Of a stretch of 64,000 nt of DNA, positions 35,744-44,663 are shown piece by piece. The position numbers and the translations under genes were made by a program. The DNA comes from Sphingomonas_L flavalba_A. GTDB lineage: Bacteria > Pseudomonadota > Alphaproteobacteria > Sphingomonadales > Sphingomonadaceae. The stretch's first letter is position 1. Every line of letters starts with the position of its first letter. The notes below the pieces were generated by a model. That model did no database searches, was not told the origin of the DNA, and saw nothing but the letters and a program-made list of their open reading frames with translations. The stretch is from NCBI RefSeq assembly GCF_047553045.1, contig NZ_CP180208.1, forward strand, positions 2,232,001 to 2,296,000, written 5' to 3'.

Positions 35744-37240
35744 GTGAATATCTCACTCCTGCTGAAGATGGCGGCGGACGCGGAGCCGGACCGGATCGGT
35801 CTGACCTGCGACGACCGCAACTGGAGCTACCGCGAGCTGTGGCACGCGGCGACGGGCGCCGCCACGATCATCGACGGCGCGGCGGTCGATCACGTCGCGC
35901 TGCTCGGCACCAGTAGCGAAGCGGCGCCGATCGCGCTGTTCGGCGCCGCACTGGCCGGCGCCCCCTATTGCCCGCTCAACTATCGCTTGCCCGACGCGGA
36001 CCTGTCGGCCTTGATCGCGCGCCTTGACCCGGCGTTGATCGTCGGCGAGGCGGCCCGCGCCGGGACTCTTGTGTCCGAAACCGGCTGCGTGCTTGCCGAA
36101 CGGCGCGATTTCATCGCCGACGCCGAAGCCGCCGGATCACCCATGCTGGAGGCCGCCAACGGCGAAGGGATCGCCGTTCAGCTGTTCACCAGCGGGACGA
36201 CCGCGGCGCCAAAGGCCGCGGTGCTCAATCACGCAAATCTCATGGCGTATATCCTCGGCACCGTTGAATTCGGCGGCGCCGGGACCGAGGAAGCCGCGCT
36301 GGTCAGCGTTCCGCCATATCATATCGCCGGGATCGCGGCGCTGCTGTCGTCGATCTACGCGATGCGACGCATCGTGCTGTTGCCCGCCTTCGACCCCGAA
36401 ACGTGGATCGCGCTGTGCGGCCGCGAAGGCTGCACCAATGCGTTCGTCGTGCCGACGATGCTGGGCCGGATTGCCGAAAAGCTGCCCGCCGACGGCGGCA
36501 CCGGCATCCTGCCGCAATTGCGCGCCATTGCCTATGGCGGCGGCCGGATGCCGGTCGAGCTCATCGGCCGGGCGCTGAACCTGCTGCCCCATGTCGGTTT
36601 CACCAACGCCTATGGCCTGACCGAGACCAGCTCGACCATCGCGCTGCTCGGCCCGGACGAGCACCGCGCCGCCCTCGCATCGAACGACCCATCGGTGCGC
36701 AGCCGCCTCGGCTCCGTCGGCAAACCCCTGCCGTCGATCGAGCTCGAAGTGCGCGATGACGCCGGCCGTGTACTGCCAGCCGGCGAGCGCGGCGAGATAC
36801 ATGTGCGCGGCGATCAGGTTTCGGGCCAGTATCGCGAGCGCAGCGCGCTGGACGCGGACGGCTGGTTCGGCACGCGCGATGCGGGCTATCTCGACGAAGA
36901 CGGCTATCTGTTCCTTGCCGGGCGCGCGGACGACGTTATCGTGCGCGGCGGCGAAAATATCTCGCCCGGCGAAATCGAGGAAGTGCTGACCGCGCAGGAC
37001 GGCATTGCCGATGCGGCCGCGGTCGGCATTCCTTCCGTCGAATGGGGCGAAGCCGTCGCGGTGGCGATCGCGACGGATGGCGAGGGACCGGATGATGACG
37101 CGATCCGTGACATCATCCGCGAACGGCTGCGATCGTCACGCGTCCCCGAACGCATCCTCAGGGTCGACGCATTGCCCTACAACGAGATGGGCAAGCTGCT
37201 GCGCCGTGAAGTTCGCCTGATGTTTGCCGACACCATCTGA
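35744..37240 (+). CDS. AMP-forming acyl-CoA synthetase
   Basis: The 498-aa ANL-superfamily enzyme activates a carboxylic acid to its CoA thioester with ATP. Core motifs are LFTSGTTAAPKAAVLNH (P-loop), YGLTETSST, GWFGTRDAGYLDEDGY (hinge Asp region), GRADDVIVRGGENISP and the catalytic lysine in LPYNEMGKLLRRE. It starts with GTG at 35744, 5 bases after the small cysteine protein. It is the only acid-activating ligase in the window, so it probably makes the entry thioester, which the four CoA-transferases can then pass on. The native acid cannot be deduced. Confidence 0.88.
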   Translation: MNISLLLKMAADAEPDRIGLTCDDRNWSYRELWHAATGAATIIDGAAVDHVALLGTSSEAAPIALFGAALAGAPYCPLNYRLPDADLSALIARLDPALIVGEAARAGTLVSETGCVLAERRDFIADAEAAGSPMLEAANGEGIAVQLFTSGTTAAPKAAVLNHANLMAYILGTVEFGGAGTEEAALVSVPPYHIAGIAALLSSIYAMRRIVLLPAFDPETWIALCGREGCTNAFVVPTMLGRIAEKLPADGGTGILPQLRAIAYGGGRMPVELIGRALNLLPHVGFTNAYGLTETSSTIALLGPDEHRAALASNDPSVRSRLGSVGKPLPSIELEVRDDAGRVLPAGERGEIHVRGDQVSGQYRERSALDADGWFGTRDAGYLDEDGYLFLAGRADDVIVRGGENISPGEIEEVLTAQDGIADAAAVGIPSVEWGEAVAVAIATDGEGPDDDAIRDIIRERLRSSRVPERILRVDALPYNEMGKLLRREVRLMFADTI

Positions 37241-37253
37241 TCCGCGGTCGGCC

Positions 37254-37263
37254 TTTTAATATT
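37254..37263 (+). promoter_or_regulatory. AT-rich promoter box
   Basis: TTTTAATATT, about 70 bases before the gene at 37334 and 14 bases after the synthetase stop. It may give the downstream GMC/P450 genes their own promoter. It is identical to the box at 34054. Confidence 0.5.
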
Positions 37264-37333
37264 CGGCGTTGTCGGACACGCGGGTTGCCCGCCAAGCTTC
37301 ACGCCATTCCTCATCCCAAAATGGAAAGATGTG

Positions 37334-38323
37334 ATGGAGCGGATTGACTTCGAGGTTCTTCGCGAAAAGCCAACGCTGGATCACTACCGCCGCGAGTGGC
37401 GCCCCGCCCCCAATGTTGGGGTGGCCGGAATGTGGATGGGCGCGGTGCTCACCGACAAGGCCGGCCAATATTATTTCGGCCTGCGTGGCGCGGACGACTT
37501 CGTCCCCGGCATGGTCCATACCGTCCTGCCGATCTGCGGGTTTCGCAAGCTGGAAAGAACGCTCGACGCCCAGGCACCGCATTTGTTCGACGCATATTCC
37601 ACGTTGGATTGGTTCGAACCGCTCGAATATGCCGACGATGGCGACAAGCTGACGCTCAAATTCCTCAGCGGGAGGATCGAGCACGATGCCGACGGTCTGC
37701 ACTGGTACGACGCCAGCGGCCGCTGGGAGCTTCACGGCAAGACGATCAGCGACGTCGTCTGCATCCACGCCCCCAAGCAGGAAGGCGTGGCGATGGAATT
37801 CTACTACCGCCACGAACTGCTCATGGTCACCGGCCATATCGACGGCATCGAGGTGTCGGGCCACTTGCATCTCGATTACGCCTATGGGCCGCCCGGAACG
37901 ATCTATTCCGAGCTGCCGATCGCGCGCGATCTTCAGGGCATGTGGGTCTCATGGGTCCACGAATATGCCGACGGCCGGCTTGGCGGCGGGTTTTTCTGGC
38001 AGGGCCGCGGCGCGCTGGAGTTCGGCCCCGGCCATCTGCTCAAGGATGGCGTAACCACCGCGCACAAGGATGTGGTGGCAAGGCCGACCGTCAATGAAAA
38101 GGGTCAGCTCACTGCGCTCGATTTCGATATCGGCGGCAACAACTACCGGTTTGACCTGAACATGGCCGGCAGCCCGATCCACTTCTTCGGCCAGATCGTT
38201 CAGGATTCGGCAGGCGAGTTGCCGGCGCGCAGTTGGTGCTGGGTCGAATACCCCGAAGGCAAGCTCTCTCCAGCCTATCTGGACATAGGTGTCGCCCGGG
38301 TGAAGCTGGCGCGAGGCCGCTGA
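37334..38323 (+). CDS. Uncharacterised 329-aa protein, possible lipocalin/CrtC-AttH-like fold
   Basis: It is not recognised with confidence. The sequence is rich in beta-strand patterns and aromatic residues (HLHLDYAYGPPGTIYSE, GGGFFWQGRGALEFGPG, YRFDLNMAGSPIHFFG), recalling the double-lipocalin proteins of the CrtC/AttH type that handle hydrophobic polyenes or terpenoids. No signal peptide is present. ATG 37334 follows GGAAAG; the preceding in-frame GTG (37331) is an alternative. It is followed 41 bases later by the GMC oxidoreductase and then the P450. If the fold guess holds, it may hydrate or carry a hydrophobic substrate. Confidence 0.6.
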   Translation: MERIDFEVLREKPTLDHYRREWRPAPNVGVAGMWMGAVLTDKAGQYYFGLRGADDFVPGMVHTVLPICGFRKLERTLDAQAPHLFDAYSTLDWFEPLEYADDGDKLTLKFLSGRIEHDADGLHWYDASGRWELHGKTISDVVCIHAPKQEGVAMEFYYRHELLMVTGHIDGIEVSGHLHLDYAYGPPGTIYSELPIARDLQGMWVSWVHEYADGRLGGGFFWQGRGALEFGPGHLLKDGVTTAHKDVVARPTVNEKGQLTALDFDIGGNNYRFDLNMAGSPIHFFGQIVQDSAGELPARSWCWVEYPEGKLSPAYLDIGVARVKLARGR

Positions 38324-38364
38324 ACGCGCCGGGGCCAACACACCTCTTTTCGACGAAGGCAGCG

Positions 38365-40014
38365 ATGCAGGACGAATTTGATTACATTGTGGTCGGTGCC
38401 GGTTCGGCGGGCTGCGTGGTGGCGAACCAGCTTTCGGCCAATCCGTCGACCTCCGTGCTGCTGGTCGAGGCCGGCCCCGACCATCACGAGTTTCTCATTT
38501 CCATGCCGCGCGGCGTGGGCAAGGTGAATGCGCCCGGCAGCAAGTTCAACTGGTCCTATCCGGCAGTCAGCACAGGCGGAAATCGGCCGACCGAACGCTG
38601 GTTCAAGGGCAAGGCGCTGGGAGGATCGAGCTCAGTCAACGGCATGGTCTACATGCGCGGATCACCCGAGGATTACGACGGATGGGCGCGCGCGGGATGC
38701 GTCGGCTGGGAATGGTCAAGCGTCCGGTCGGCGTTCAAGCGCCTGGAAGACCATGAGTTGGGCGAAGCGGACCATCGCGGCGCGGGGGGGCCGCTGCGGA
38801 TATCGATGCACCCGAAGGGCGATCCGTTGTGCGAGGCGATCATCGCAGCGGCGGGCGAGATGGGCGTGCCGCGCGTCGAGGACGTGAACGCGCCGAGCGC
38901 CACGATCGATGGCGGCATCGGCTATCAGCCCGCCACGATCTGGAAGGGCAAGCGGGTCAGCGCCGCGCACGCATTCCTCGACCCGATCCGCGACCGGCCC
39001 AACCTCACTGTCATGGCCGAGACCGCTGTGCAGCGCATCACGTTCGATGGCCGCCGGGCTTGCGGCGTCAGGTTGCGCGATGCCGGCGGCGAGCGCCGCG
39101 TCCGCGCGCGGCGCGAGATCATTCTGGCCGCCGGCGCGATCGAAACGCCCAAATTGCTTCAGCTATCGGGCGTTGGCCCCGCCGGACTTCTCGGCAGTTT
39201 CGGGATCGACGTGGTTCACGACGCGCCCGAGGTCGGACGCAACCTGCGCGAACACCGCCACTTCGATATCAAGTACCGCGTGAAGAGCCACAGCCAGAAT
39301 CAGCAACTGAGCGGCTGGCGGCTGTTCATGTCGATGCTGCGCTACATGCTGGGGTCCAAAGGCCCCATGACCCACGGAGTGCACGAGATCGGCGGCTTCG
39401 TGAAGACCGACCCAAGCCTGCCGCACACCGACGTCCAATTCAATCTGATCTCCGTTTCCACCGCCGCTGCGGGCACGAAGGGCAATGCCGGCCTGGAAAA
39501 GGCGCCGGGAGTCACGCTGCTCGCCTACTACACGCGCCCCGACAGTCAGGGCGAGGTGCGGATCGCCTCGCCAGACCCGGCAGAGCCGCCTTATATCAAC
39601 GCCAACCACCTCGACACTCAGATCGATCGTGACAAGGCGATCGCGATCGTGCGCTGGATTCGCAAACTGGCCGGACAGCCCGCGCTCCGTAACTGGATCG
39701 TTCACGAGACCGTGCCCGGTCCCGCGGTGAGCACCGACGAGGACATTCTCCACCACGCCATGGATCTCGGATCGACCTGTTTTCACGTGTGCGGCACCGC
39801 GCGGATGGGGCCCGACGAGCACGCCGTGGTCGACCCGCGGTTGCGCGTTCGCGGTGTCGAGGGGCTGCGCGTGGCGGACACGTCGATCATGCCGACGATC
39901 GTGTCGGGCAACACCAATGGCCCGGCGATGATGATCGGGCTGCGCGCCGCCGATTTCATCCTGGAGGACGCGAGCACCGACCCGGCCGGCGCGACGGCGC
40001 GGGCACCGCACTAA
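38365..40014 (+). CDS. GMC-family FAD oxidoreductase (choline dehydrogenase-like)
   Basis: The 549-aa flavoenzyme has the FAD dinucleotide motif near residue 7-25 (DYIVVGAGSAGCVVANQL), ALGGSSSVNGMVYMRG (GMC signature 1) and AAGAIETPKLLQLSG (signature 2). The active-site region FHVCGTARMGPD and the closing GNTNGPAMMIGLRAADF supply the catalytic His and Asn. It oxidises primary or secondary alcohols. ATG 38365 gives MQDEFDYIVVG, the usual start. With the P450 25 bases downstream it forms a likely pair: P450 hydroxylates, GMC enzyme oxidises the alcohol. Substrate unknown. Confidence 0.88.
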   Translation: MQDEFDYIVVGAGSAGCVVANQLSANPSTSVLLVEAGPDHHEFLISMPRGVGKVNAPGSKFNWSYPAVSTGGNRPTERWFKGKALGGSSSVNGMVYMRGSPEDYDGWARAGCVGWEWSSVRSAFKRLEDHELGEADHRGAGGPLRISMHPKGDPLCEAIIAAAGEMGVPRVEDVNAPSATIDGGIGYQPATIWKGKRVSAAHAFLDPIRDRPNLTVMAETAVQRITFDGRRACGVRLRDAGGERRVRARREIILAAGAIETPKLLQLSGVGPAGLLGSFGIDVVHDAPEVGRNLREHRHFDIKYRVKSHSQNQQLSGWRLFMSMLRYMLGSKGPMTHGVHEIGGFVKTDPSLPHTDVQFNLISVSTAAAGTKGNAGLEKAPGVTLLAYYTRPDSQGEVRIASPDPAEPPYINANHLDTQIDRDKAIAIVRWIRKLAGQPALRNWIVHETVPGPAVSTDEDILHHAMDLGSTCFHVCGTARMGPDEHAVVDPRLRVRGVEGLRVADTSIMPTIVSGNTNGPAMMIGLRAADFILEDASTDPAGATARAPH

Positions 40015-40038
40015 GACGAGCGAACGGAGACTAAAACC

Positions 40039-41259
40039 ATGGCTTCACCGGCACCGGGCGAGATCGGCTACGTCTTCGACCCCTATTCGATCGATTTCGC
40101 CATCGATCCGTATCCGACCTATCGCTGGATGCGCGAGGAGGCGCCGGTCTATCACCAGCCGGAGATGGATTTCTGGATGCTCACGCGCTACGAGGACGTG
40201 TGCAAGGCGCATCAGGATGCCGCGCTTTTTTCAAGCTCGGCAGGCCCCAAGATCGAGCGCATGGATTATGCCTCCACCCTGCTGATCGGCAAGGATGCGC
40301 CCGATCATATCTGGGCCAAAGGCATGATGACCCGCGTGTTCAGCCGCGCGCGCATGGGCGCGCTGGACGGCTTCATCCGCGAAAAGACGATCGAGCTGCT
40401 CGAAGGCTGTTTCGAGCGGTATGGCCCGGACGGCGAGTTCGACGTCGTCAAGGAATTCACGGTCCCGCTGCCCTTGACTGTCATCAGTGAGCTGCTGGGC
40501 ATCCCAGAGGAGTATCGCCAGGAGATTCATGAGCTGTCGAACGCCTATGTCTCGCGCGAGGCGGGCAGCGAGACCAGCGCGCAGGGCGACGCGCATACGA
40601 AGCTTTGGAAAATCTATTTCGCGCTGACCCAGAAGCGGCGCGAGGAGCCGAAGGACGACCCGATTTCGCTGCTCATCGCCCTTGAGGAAACGGACGATCA
40701 GGGCGTCGTTCACCGCATGAGCGATCAGGAAATTGCTTTCCGCTTCCTCGAGATGGGCTTTGCGGGCCATGAGACGGTGGCGAAAGCGATCCCGAACGGC
40801 CTGATGGCGCTGTCCCGCTTTCCCGACCAGCGCGCGAAGTTCACGGCCGACCTTTCGCTCGCGCCGCAACTGGTTCAGGAGATGCTGCGGTATGACCCGC
40901 CCTCACAATTGCAGGGACGCCTGACCATGCGCGAGGTGACGCTGCACGGCGTGACCATTCCCGCGGACTCGCGCGTGATGCTGGCGACGGCGGCGGCCAC
41001 CCGCGACCCGCGGGCGTTTTCCGACCCCGATCGTTTCGACATCGAACGCGACAACGACAAGCGCACAATCTCCTTCGGTTTTGGTGTGCACAAATGCCTC
41101 GGCATTCACCTTGCCCAGGCCGAGCTGGCCATCGCGTTCACCGAACTGACCAGCCGGTTTCCCGATTGGCAAGTCGACCCGAACCGTGCCACCCGCGTCG
41201 CCCTTTCCAACGTGCGTGGCGTGTCGTCACTGCCGATGCGGCTGGGCAAGCGCGCCTGA
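40039..41259 (+). CDS. Cytochrome P450 monooxygenase (soluble, bacterial class I)
   Basis: The 406-aa soluble P450 has the I-helix oxygen-activation motif AGHET (residues 242-246), the K-helix ExxR as EMLR (281-284) and the heme ligand C353 in FGFGVHKCLGIHLA. Proline-rich N-terminal FDPYSIDFAIDPYPTYRW matches CYP families of actinobacteria and sphingomonads acting on terpenoids, fatty acids and steroids. It needs a ferredoxin and a ferredoxin reductase; neither is encoded in the window. It is 25 bases downstream of the GMC oxidoreductase and probably shares its transcript. Confidence 0.9.
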   Translation: MASPAPGEIGYVFDPYSIDFAIDPYPTYRWMREEAPVYHQPEMDFWMLTRYEDVCKAHQDAALFSSSAGPKIERMDYASTLLIGKDAPDHIWAKGMMTRVFSRARMGALDGFIREKTIELLEGCFERYGPDGEFDVVKEFTVPLPLTVISELLGIPEEYRQEIHELSNAYVSREAGSETSAQGDAHTKLWKIYFALTQKRREEPKDDPISLLIALEETDDQGVVHRMSDQEIAFRFLEMGFAGHETVAKAIPNGLMALSRFPDQRAKFTADLSLAPQLVQEMLRYDPPSQLQGRLTMREVTLHGVTIPADSRVMLATAAATRDPRAFSDPDRFDIERDNDKRTISFGFGVHKCLGIHLAQAELAIAFTELTSRFPDWQVDPNRATRVALSNVRGVSSLPMRLGKRA

Positions 41260-41458
41260 CGCACCGAACGCCGCGCGGTTATCGCTGTCCGACAATCCCG
41301 ATCGCCATGCTCATCAGGGTGATCGCACGGCGGGAACGGCGTTTTGCGCTGGCGAGAATGACCAGAAATTCTTTCAATAACAGAGACTCGCAGCGCAGAA
41401 TATCAATTGAGTGCTCCGAGCGCGGGATGCGCCTGAGCCGATCACGGAGGAGTTGGGA

Positions 41459-42661
41459 ATGACGTTGCGCAGGGCGGCGATCGTGAGTCCGCTGCGAACC
41501 GCGGTCGGCAAATATCAGGGCGCTCTCTCCGGCGTATCCGCGGGCGACCTCGGCGCCTGCGTGCTGCGCGCGCTTGTCGAACGCACCGGCATCGATCCCG
41601 GACGCGTCGATGACGTCATCTTCGCACAGGGCTATGCCAATGGCGAAGCCCCCTGTGTCGCGCGCTGGTCGCTGCTCGCAGCCGATTTCCCGATCGAGGT
41701 TCCCGGCTATCAGCTTGACCGGCGGTGCGGCAGCGGATTGCAGGCGATCATCGATGCCGCATTGCAGATCCAGACGGGCATGGCCGACATCGTCATCGCA
41801 GGCGGGGTCGAAAGCATGTCCAACGCCGAATATTATTCGCTCGACATGCGCTCAGGCGCCCGTTCCGGCAGTGTCGAGATGCATGACCGGCTGACCCGCG
41901 GCCGCGTCATGTCTCAGCCGATCAGTCGCTTCGGTGTCATTTCGGGCATGATCGAGACAGCCGAGAATTTGGCGCGCGAATACGGGATCTCCCGCGAGGC
42001 GAGCGATATCTATGCCGCTTCCAGTCATCAGCGCGCGGCCGCCGCCTGGGCGGCCGGCAGGTTCGACGACGAACTCGTCCCGGTCACCGTGCCGCAACGG
42101 CGCGGCGCGGCGGTGGTGGTGCAGCGCGACGAAGGCGTGCGGGACAATGTTACGGCCGAAAGCCTGGCCGAGCTACGGCCGATGATACCGGGCGGCGTGG
42201 TGACAGCTGGCAACGCCAGTCAGCAGAACGATGCCGCCGCGGCATGCCTGGTAGTGGCGGAAGACAAGCTTGCGGAACTCGGCCTGGAGCCGATGGCCTG
42301 GTATGTCGGCGCGGCTGCGGCGGGCTGTCACCCGGCGACGATGGGCATCGGCCCCGTGCCGGCGGTCGAGCGGCTTTTCGCGCGCACCGGCCTGAACTGG
42401 AACGATATGGATCTGGTCGAGCTCAATGAAGCTTTCGCGCCGCAGGTACTCGCCGTGCTCAAGGGGTGGGGTTGGGATGACCGCGACCGGCTGAACGTCA
42501 ACGGGTCCGGCATTTCCCTTGGTCACCCGATCGGCGCGACCGGCGGACGCATCCTCGCGAACCTGCTGCGCGAACTGCAGCGTCGCCAGGGCCGCTATGG
42601 GCTGGAGACGATGTGCATCGGCGGCGGGCAAGGCCTGGCAGCGATTTTCGAGCGCGCCTGA
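41459..42661 (+). CDS. Thiolase (acetyl-CoA acetyltransferase family)
   Basis: The 400-aa thiolase carries nucleophile C90 in LDRRCGSGLQAI, the ELNEAFAPQ loop, base His in GHPIGATGGRI and the second Cys in MCIGGGQGLAAI. ATG 41459 is chosen since AGGAG lies just upstream (41448-41452); a GTG at 41411 is unsupported. The 199-base gap after the P450 contains an AT-rich patch near 41370-41410 and probably a separate promoter. It converges with the CoA-transferase at 42676, 14 bases apart, without a visible terminator. It is the second of two complete thiolases in the block. Confidence 0.88.
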   Translation: MTLRRAAIVSPLRTAVGKYQGALSGVSAGDLGACVLRALVERTGIDPGRVDDVIFAQGYANGEAPCVARWSLLAADFPIEVPGYQLDRRCGSGLQAIIDAALQIQTGMADIVIAGGVESMSNAEYYSLDMRSGARSGSVEMHDRLTRGRVMSQPISRFGVISGMIETAENLAREYGISREASDIYAASSHQRAAAAWAAGRFDDELVPVTVPQRRGAAVVVQRDEGVRDNVTAESLAELRPMIPGGVVTAGNASQQNDAAAACLVVAEDKLAELGLEPMAWYVGAAAAGCHPATMGIGPVPAVERLFARTGLNWNDMDLVELNEAFAPQVLAVLKGWGWDDRDRLNVNGSGISLGHPIGATGGRILANLLRELQRRQGRYGLETMCIGGGQGLAAIFERA

Positions 42662-42675
42662 CCGCCGCCAGCGGA

Positions 42676-43896
42676 TCAGATGACGCCGCGGCCGGCGAGG
42701 TCGCGGACTTGCGCAGCTGTAAAGCCGAGCGAGGTCAGGATGCGAACGCTGTCCGCGCCCGACGCCGGGGGCGGCGATACGATCCGGCTTGGCGTACGGC
42801 TCAATCTGACCGGCAGGTTGACGAGCGGCATCGACGGCGCGCCGCCTTCCAGCGCGACCGGCTCTATCAGTCCGCTGGCCGCGACCTGCGGGTGGGTCAG
42901 CGCGGCCGATGGCGACAATACGGGGCCGGCGGGGATTCCGGCACGCGCCAGAGCCTCCAGCGCCCCGGCGCAGTCGCGTTCGGCACACCACGCCGCCATG
43001 CGTTCAGAGAGGATGGCGCCATGTTCTCCGCGCGACGCATCCGTCGCGAAGCGCGGATCATCCAGCCAGTGCGGTTCACCGATCAGGCGGGTCCATCGCC
43101 GGAACAGGCCGTCGCCGACCACCTGCGTCACGATTTCACCGTCGCGGCATGCGAACAAATCGGTCGGGCCATTGACGAAACTGCGATTGCCGATCGCCTT
43201 ACGGCCGATCCCGATCATCGCCTCTTCGATCAGATATGTCGCGGAAAACGACAGCGCCGACCCCAGCAGGCTGGCGCCGACCTGCTGCCCACGGCCGCTT
43301 TCGCGGCGTTCGAGCAGCGCCATCATCACCCCGATTGCCGCATATAGCGCAGTGGCGTGGTCGACCCAGGTAATCGGCGTGCGGTAATGCCGCGCCTCGT
43401 CGCCGCTCAAATAGGTCGAGCCGCACATCGCCTGCCCTACGCTGTCGAAGCCGCCACGCCCGGCCCACGGTCCCTCAGCCCCGAAAGAACTGGCATTGAC
43501 CAGAATGATATCGGGCTTGATCGCGCTCAGCGTGGCATAATCCAGCCCCAGTTCAACCAGCATCGGTTCAGGAACATTGGCGATCACCACATCGGCCGTC
43601 CCGACCAGCCGCCGGACGACCTCCGTTGCGTCCGCCTGGCGCTGGTCAAGACACATCGACGCCTTGTTGCGGTTCATCTGCGCGAACAACGCGCCTTCGC
43701 CATTGGCGGTCACCGGCACGACGGTACGGTCGTCGCCGCCACCGGGCCGCTCGATCCGGATCACTTCGGCGCCGAAATCGGCCAGGATGGCCGCGCAATA
43801 AGGCCCGGCGACATATTTCCCGAAATCGAGCACGCGGACACCGTCAAGCACCGGGCGCGGCGTCTGCCCCCCTTCCGCTTGCGCATCGCCGCTCAT
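42676..43896 (-). CDS. Family III CoA-transferase
   Basis: The 406-aa CaiB/BaiF-family enzyme has RVLDFGKYVAGPYCAAILAD and AEVIRIERPGGGDD at the N-terminus. The catalytic Asp is in the GGFDSVGQAMCG segment (about residue 170), with the Pro/Gly hinge PITWVDHATALYAA after it. It transfers CoA between carboxylates during substrate activation. It is the last gene of a tightly packed minus-strand operon (crotonase, DUF35, Ltp-like aldolase, DUF2889, CoA-transferase). Its ATG overlaps the DUF2889 stop by 4 bases. Confidence 0.85.
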   Translation of the reverse strand: MSGDAQAEGGQTPRPVLDGVRVLDFGKYVAGPYCAAILADFGAEVIRIERPGGGDDRTVVPVTANGEGALFAQMNRNKASMCLDQRQADATEVVRRLVGTADVVIANVPEPMLVELGLDYATLSAIKPDIILVNASSFGAEGPWAGRGGFDSVGQAMCGSTYLSGDEARHYRTPITWVDHATALYAAIGVMMALLERRESGRGQQVGASLLGSALSFSATYLIEEAMIGIGRKAIGNRSFVNGPTDLFACRDGEIVTQVVGDGLFRRWTRLIGEPHWLDDPRFATDASRGEHGAILSERMAAWCAERDCAGALEALARAGIPAGPVLSPSAALTHPQVAASGLIEPVALEGGAPSMPLVNLPVRLSRTPSRIVSPPPASGADSVRILTSLGFTAAQVRDLAGRGVI

Positions 43897-44663
43897 GCCG
43901 GCGGCCCCCCTTCGGCCAAGACGCCCCGCATGTCATGCGGCCCGAAATGCGCCGCGCGATGCGGCAACGGCTCCGTTCCCAGCTCGGCGAAGCCGACGAT
44001 CGTTCCGATCGTATGCAGTGCGTGGCGCGCGACATCCGGCTGGAAGGTGTAACATACGCCGCTACGCAGTTTGGAATCGGACGCACGTTCCGGAATCTCG
44101 ATCCGGCGGCCGCGCGACATCATCGTCGCCCAGCGCAGGATGCGCGCCGCCTCCGCCGTGCCCGAATCCAGCGTTGCGATCCAGTCGCGCAGTTCGCCCA
44201 GCCGCCGGCCCTGCATAGCGGCATCGACGAACAGGTCTCGCGCCAACGACCAGCGCAGCAGTTCGCGACCGTTGAGACGAAGCGTCGCCTGCGCGACACC
44301 GTCGACCGGATCAAGCACCGTCACGTCATATGCCGCATGCCCAACGTCCGCGGCATGCCGCGCGGCAAGCAGAGTCAGGTCGTAGAGATGCGTGCAGTTG
44401 CGGTTCTTCTTTCCCGCACCGGCGACCGCCGACAACGCGCGCCCGACAAAGGTCCGTGAAAGCTGCGCGACGGCGCCGGGACAGGTCGTCCACGGCCAGC
44501 GCTGCATCTCCGCCGCGACCGACACGACAATGCCTTCAGCATGCGACAACGTAACCGTCATGCGGTGATAATCGTCTTCAAGCTCAGCCGTCACCTGCCC
44601 TCGCGCCGGCAGGACGAGGATGCGCCGTCGAAAGCCGGGTGCCGCCCCTCGATCGCCGCTCAT
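43893..44663 (-). CDS. DUF2889 family protein
   Basis: The 256-aa cytoplasmic protein has the family pattern: ILVLPARGQVTAELEDDYHRM (strand pair with acidic DD.H), EMQRWPWTTCPGA, the CTHLYDLTLLAARHA motif near residue 90, and a helical C-terminus. Conserved His and Cys residues hint at metal or substrate binding, but no function is established. Both ends overlap neighbouring genes by 4 bases (aldolase before, CoA-transferase after), so it is firmly part of the CoA side-chain operon. Such conserved placement suggests a role as an enzyme or accessory in that pathway; this is inference. Confidence 0.75.
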   Translation of the reverse strand: MSGDRGAAPGFRRRILVLPARGQVTAELEDDYHRMTVTLSHAEGIVVSVAAEMQRWPWTTCPGAVAQLSRTFVGRALSAVAGAGKKNRNCTHLYDLTLLAARHAADVGHAAYDVTVLDPVDGVAQATLRLNGRELLRWSLARDLFVDAAMQGRRLGELRDWIATLDSGTAEAARILRWATMMSRGRRIEIPERASDSKLRSGVCYTFQPDVARHALHTIGTIVGFAELGTEPLPHRAAHFGPHDMRGVLAEGGPPA

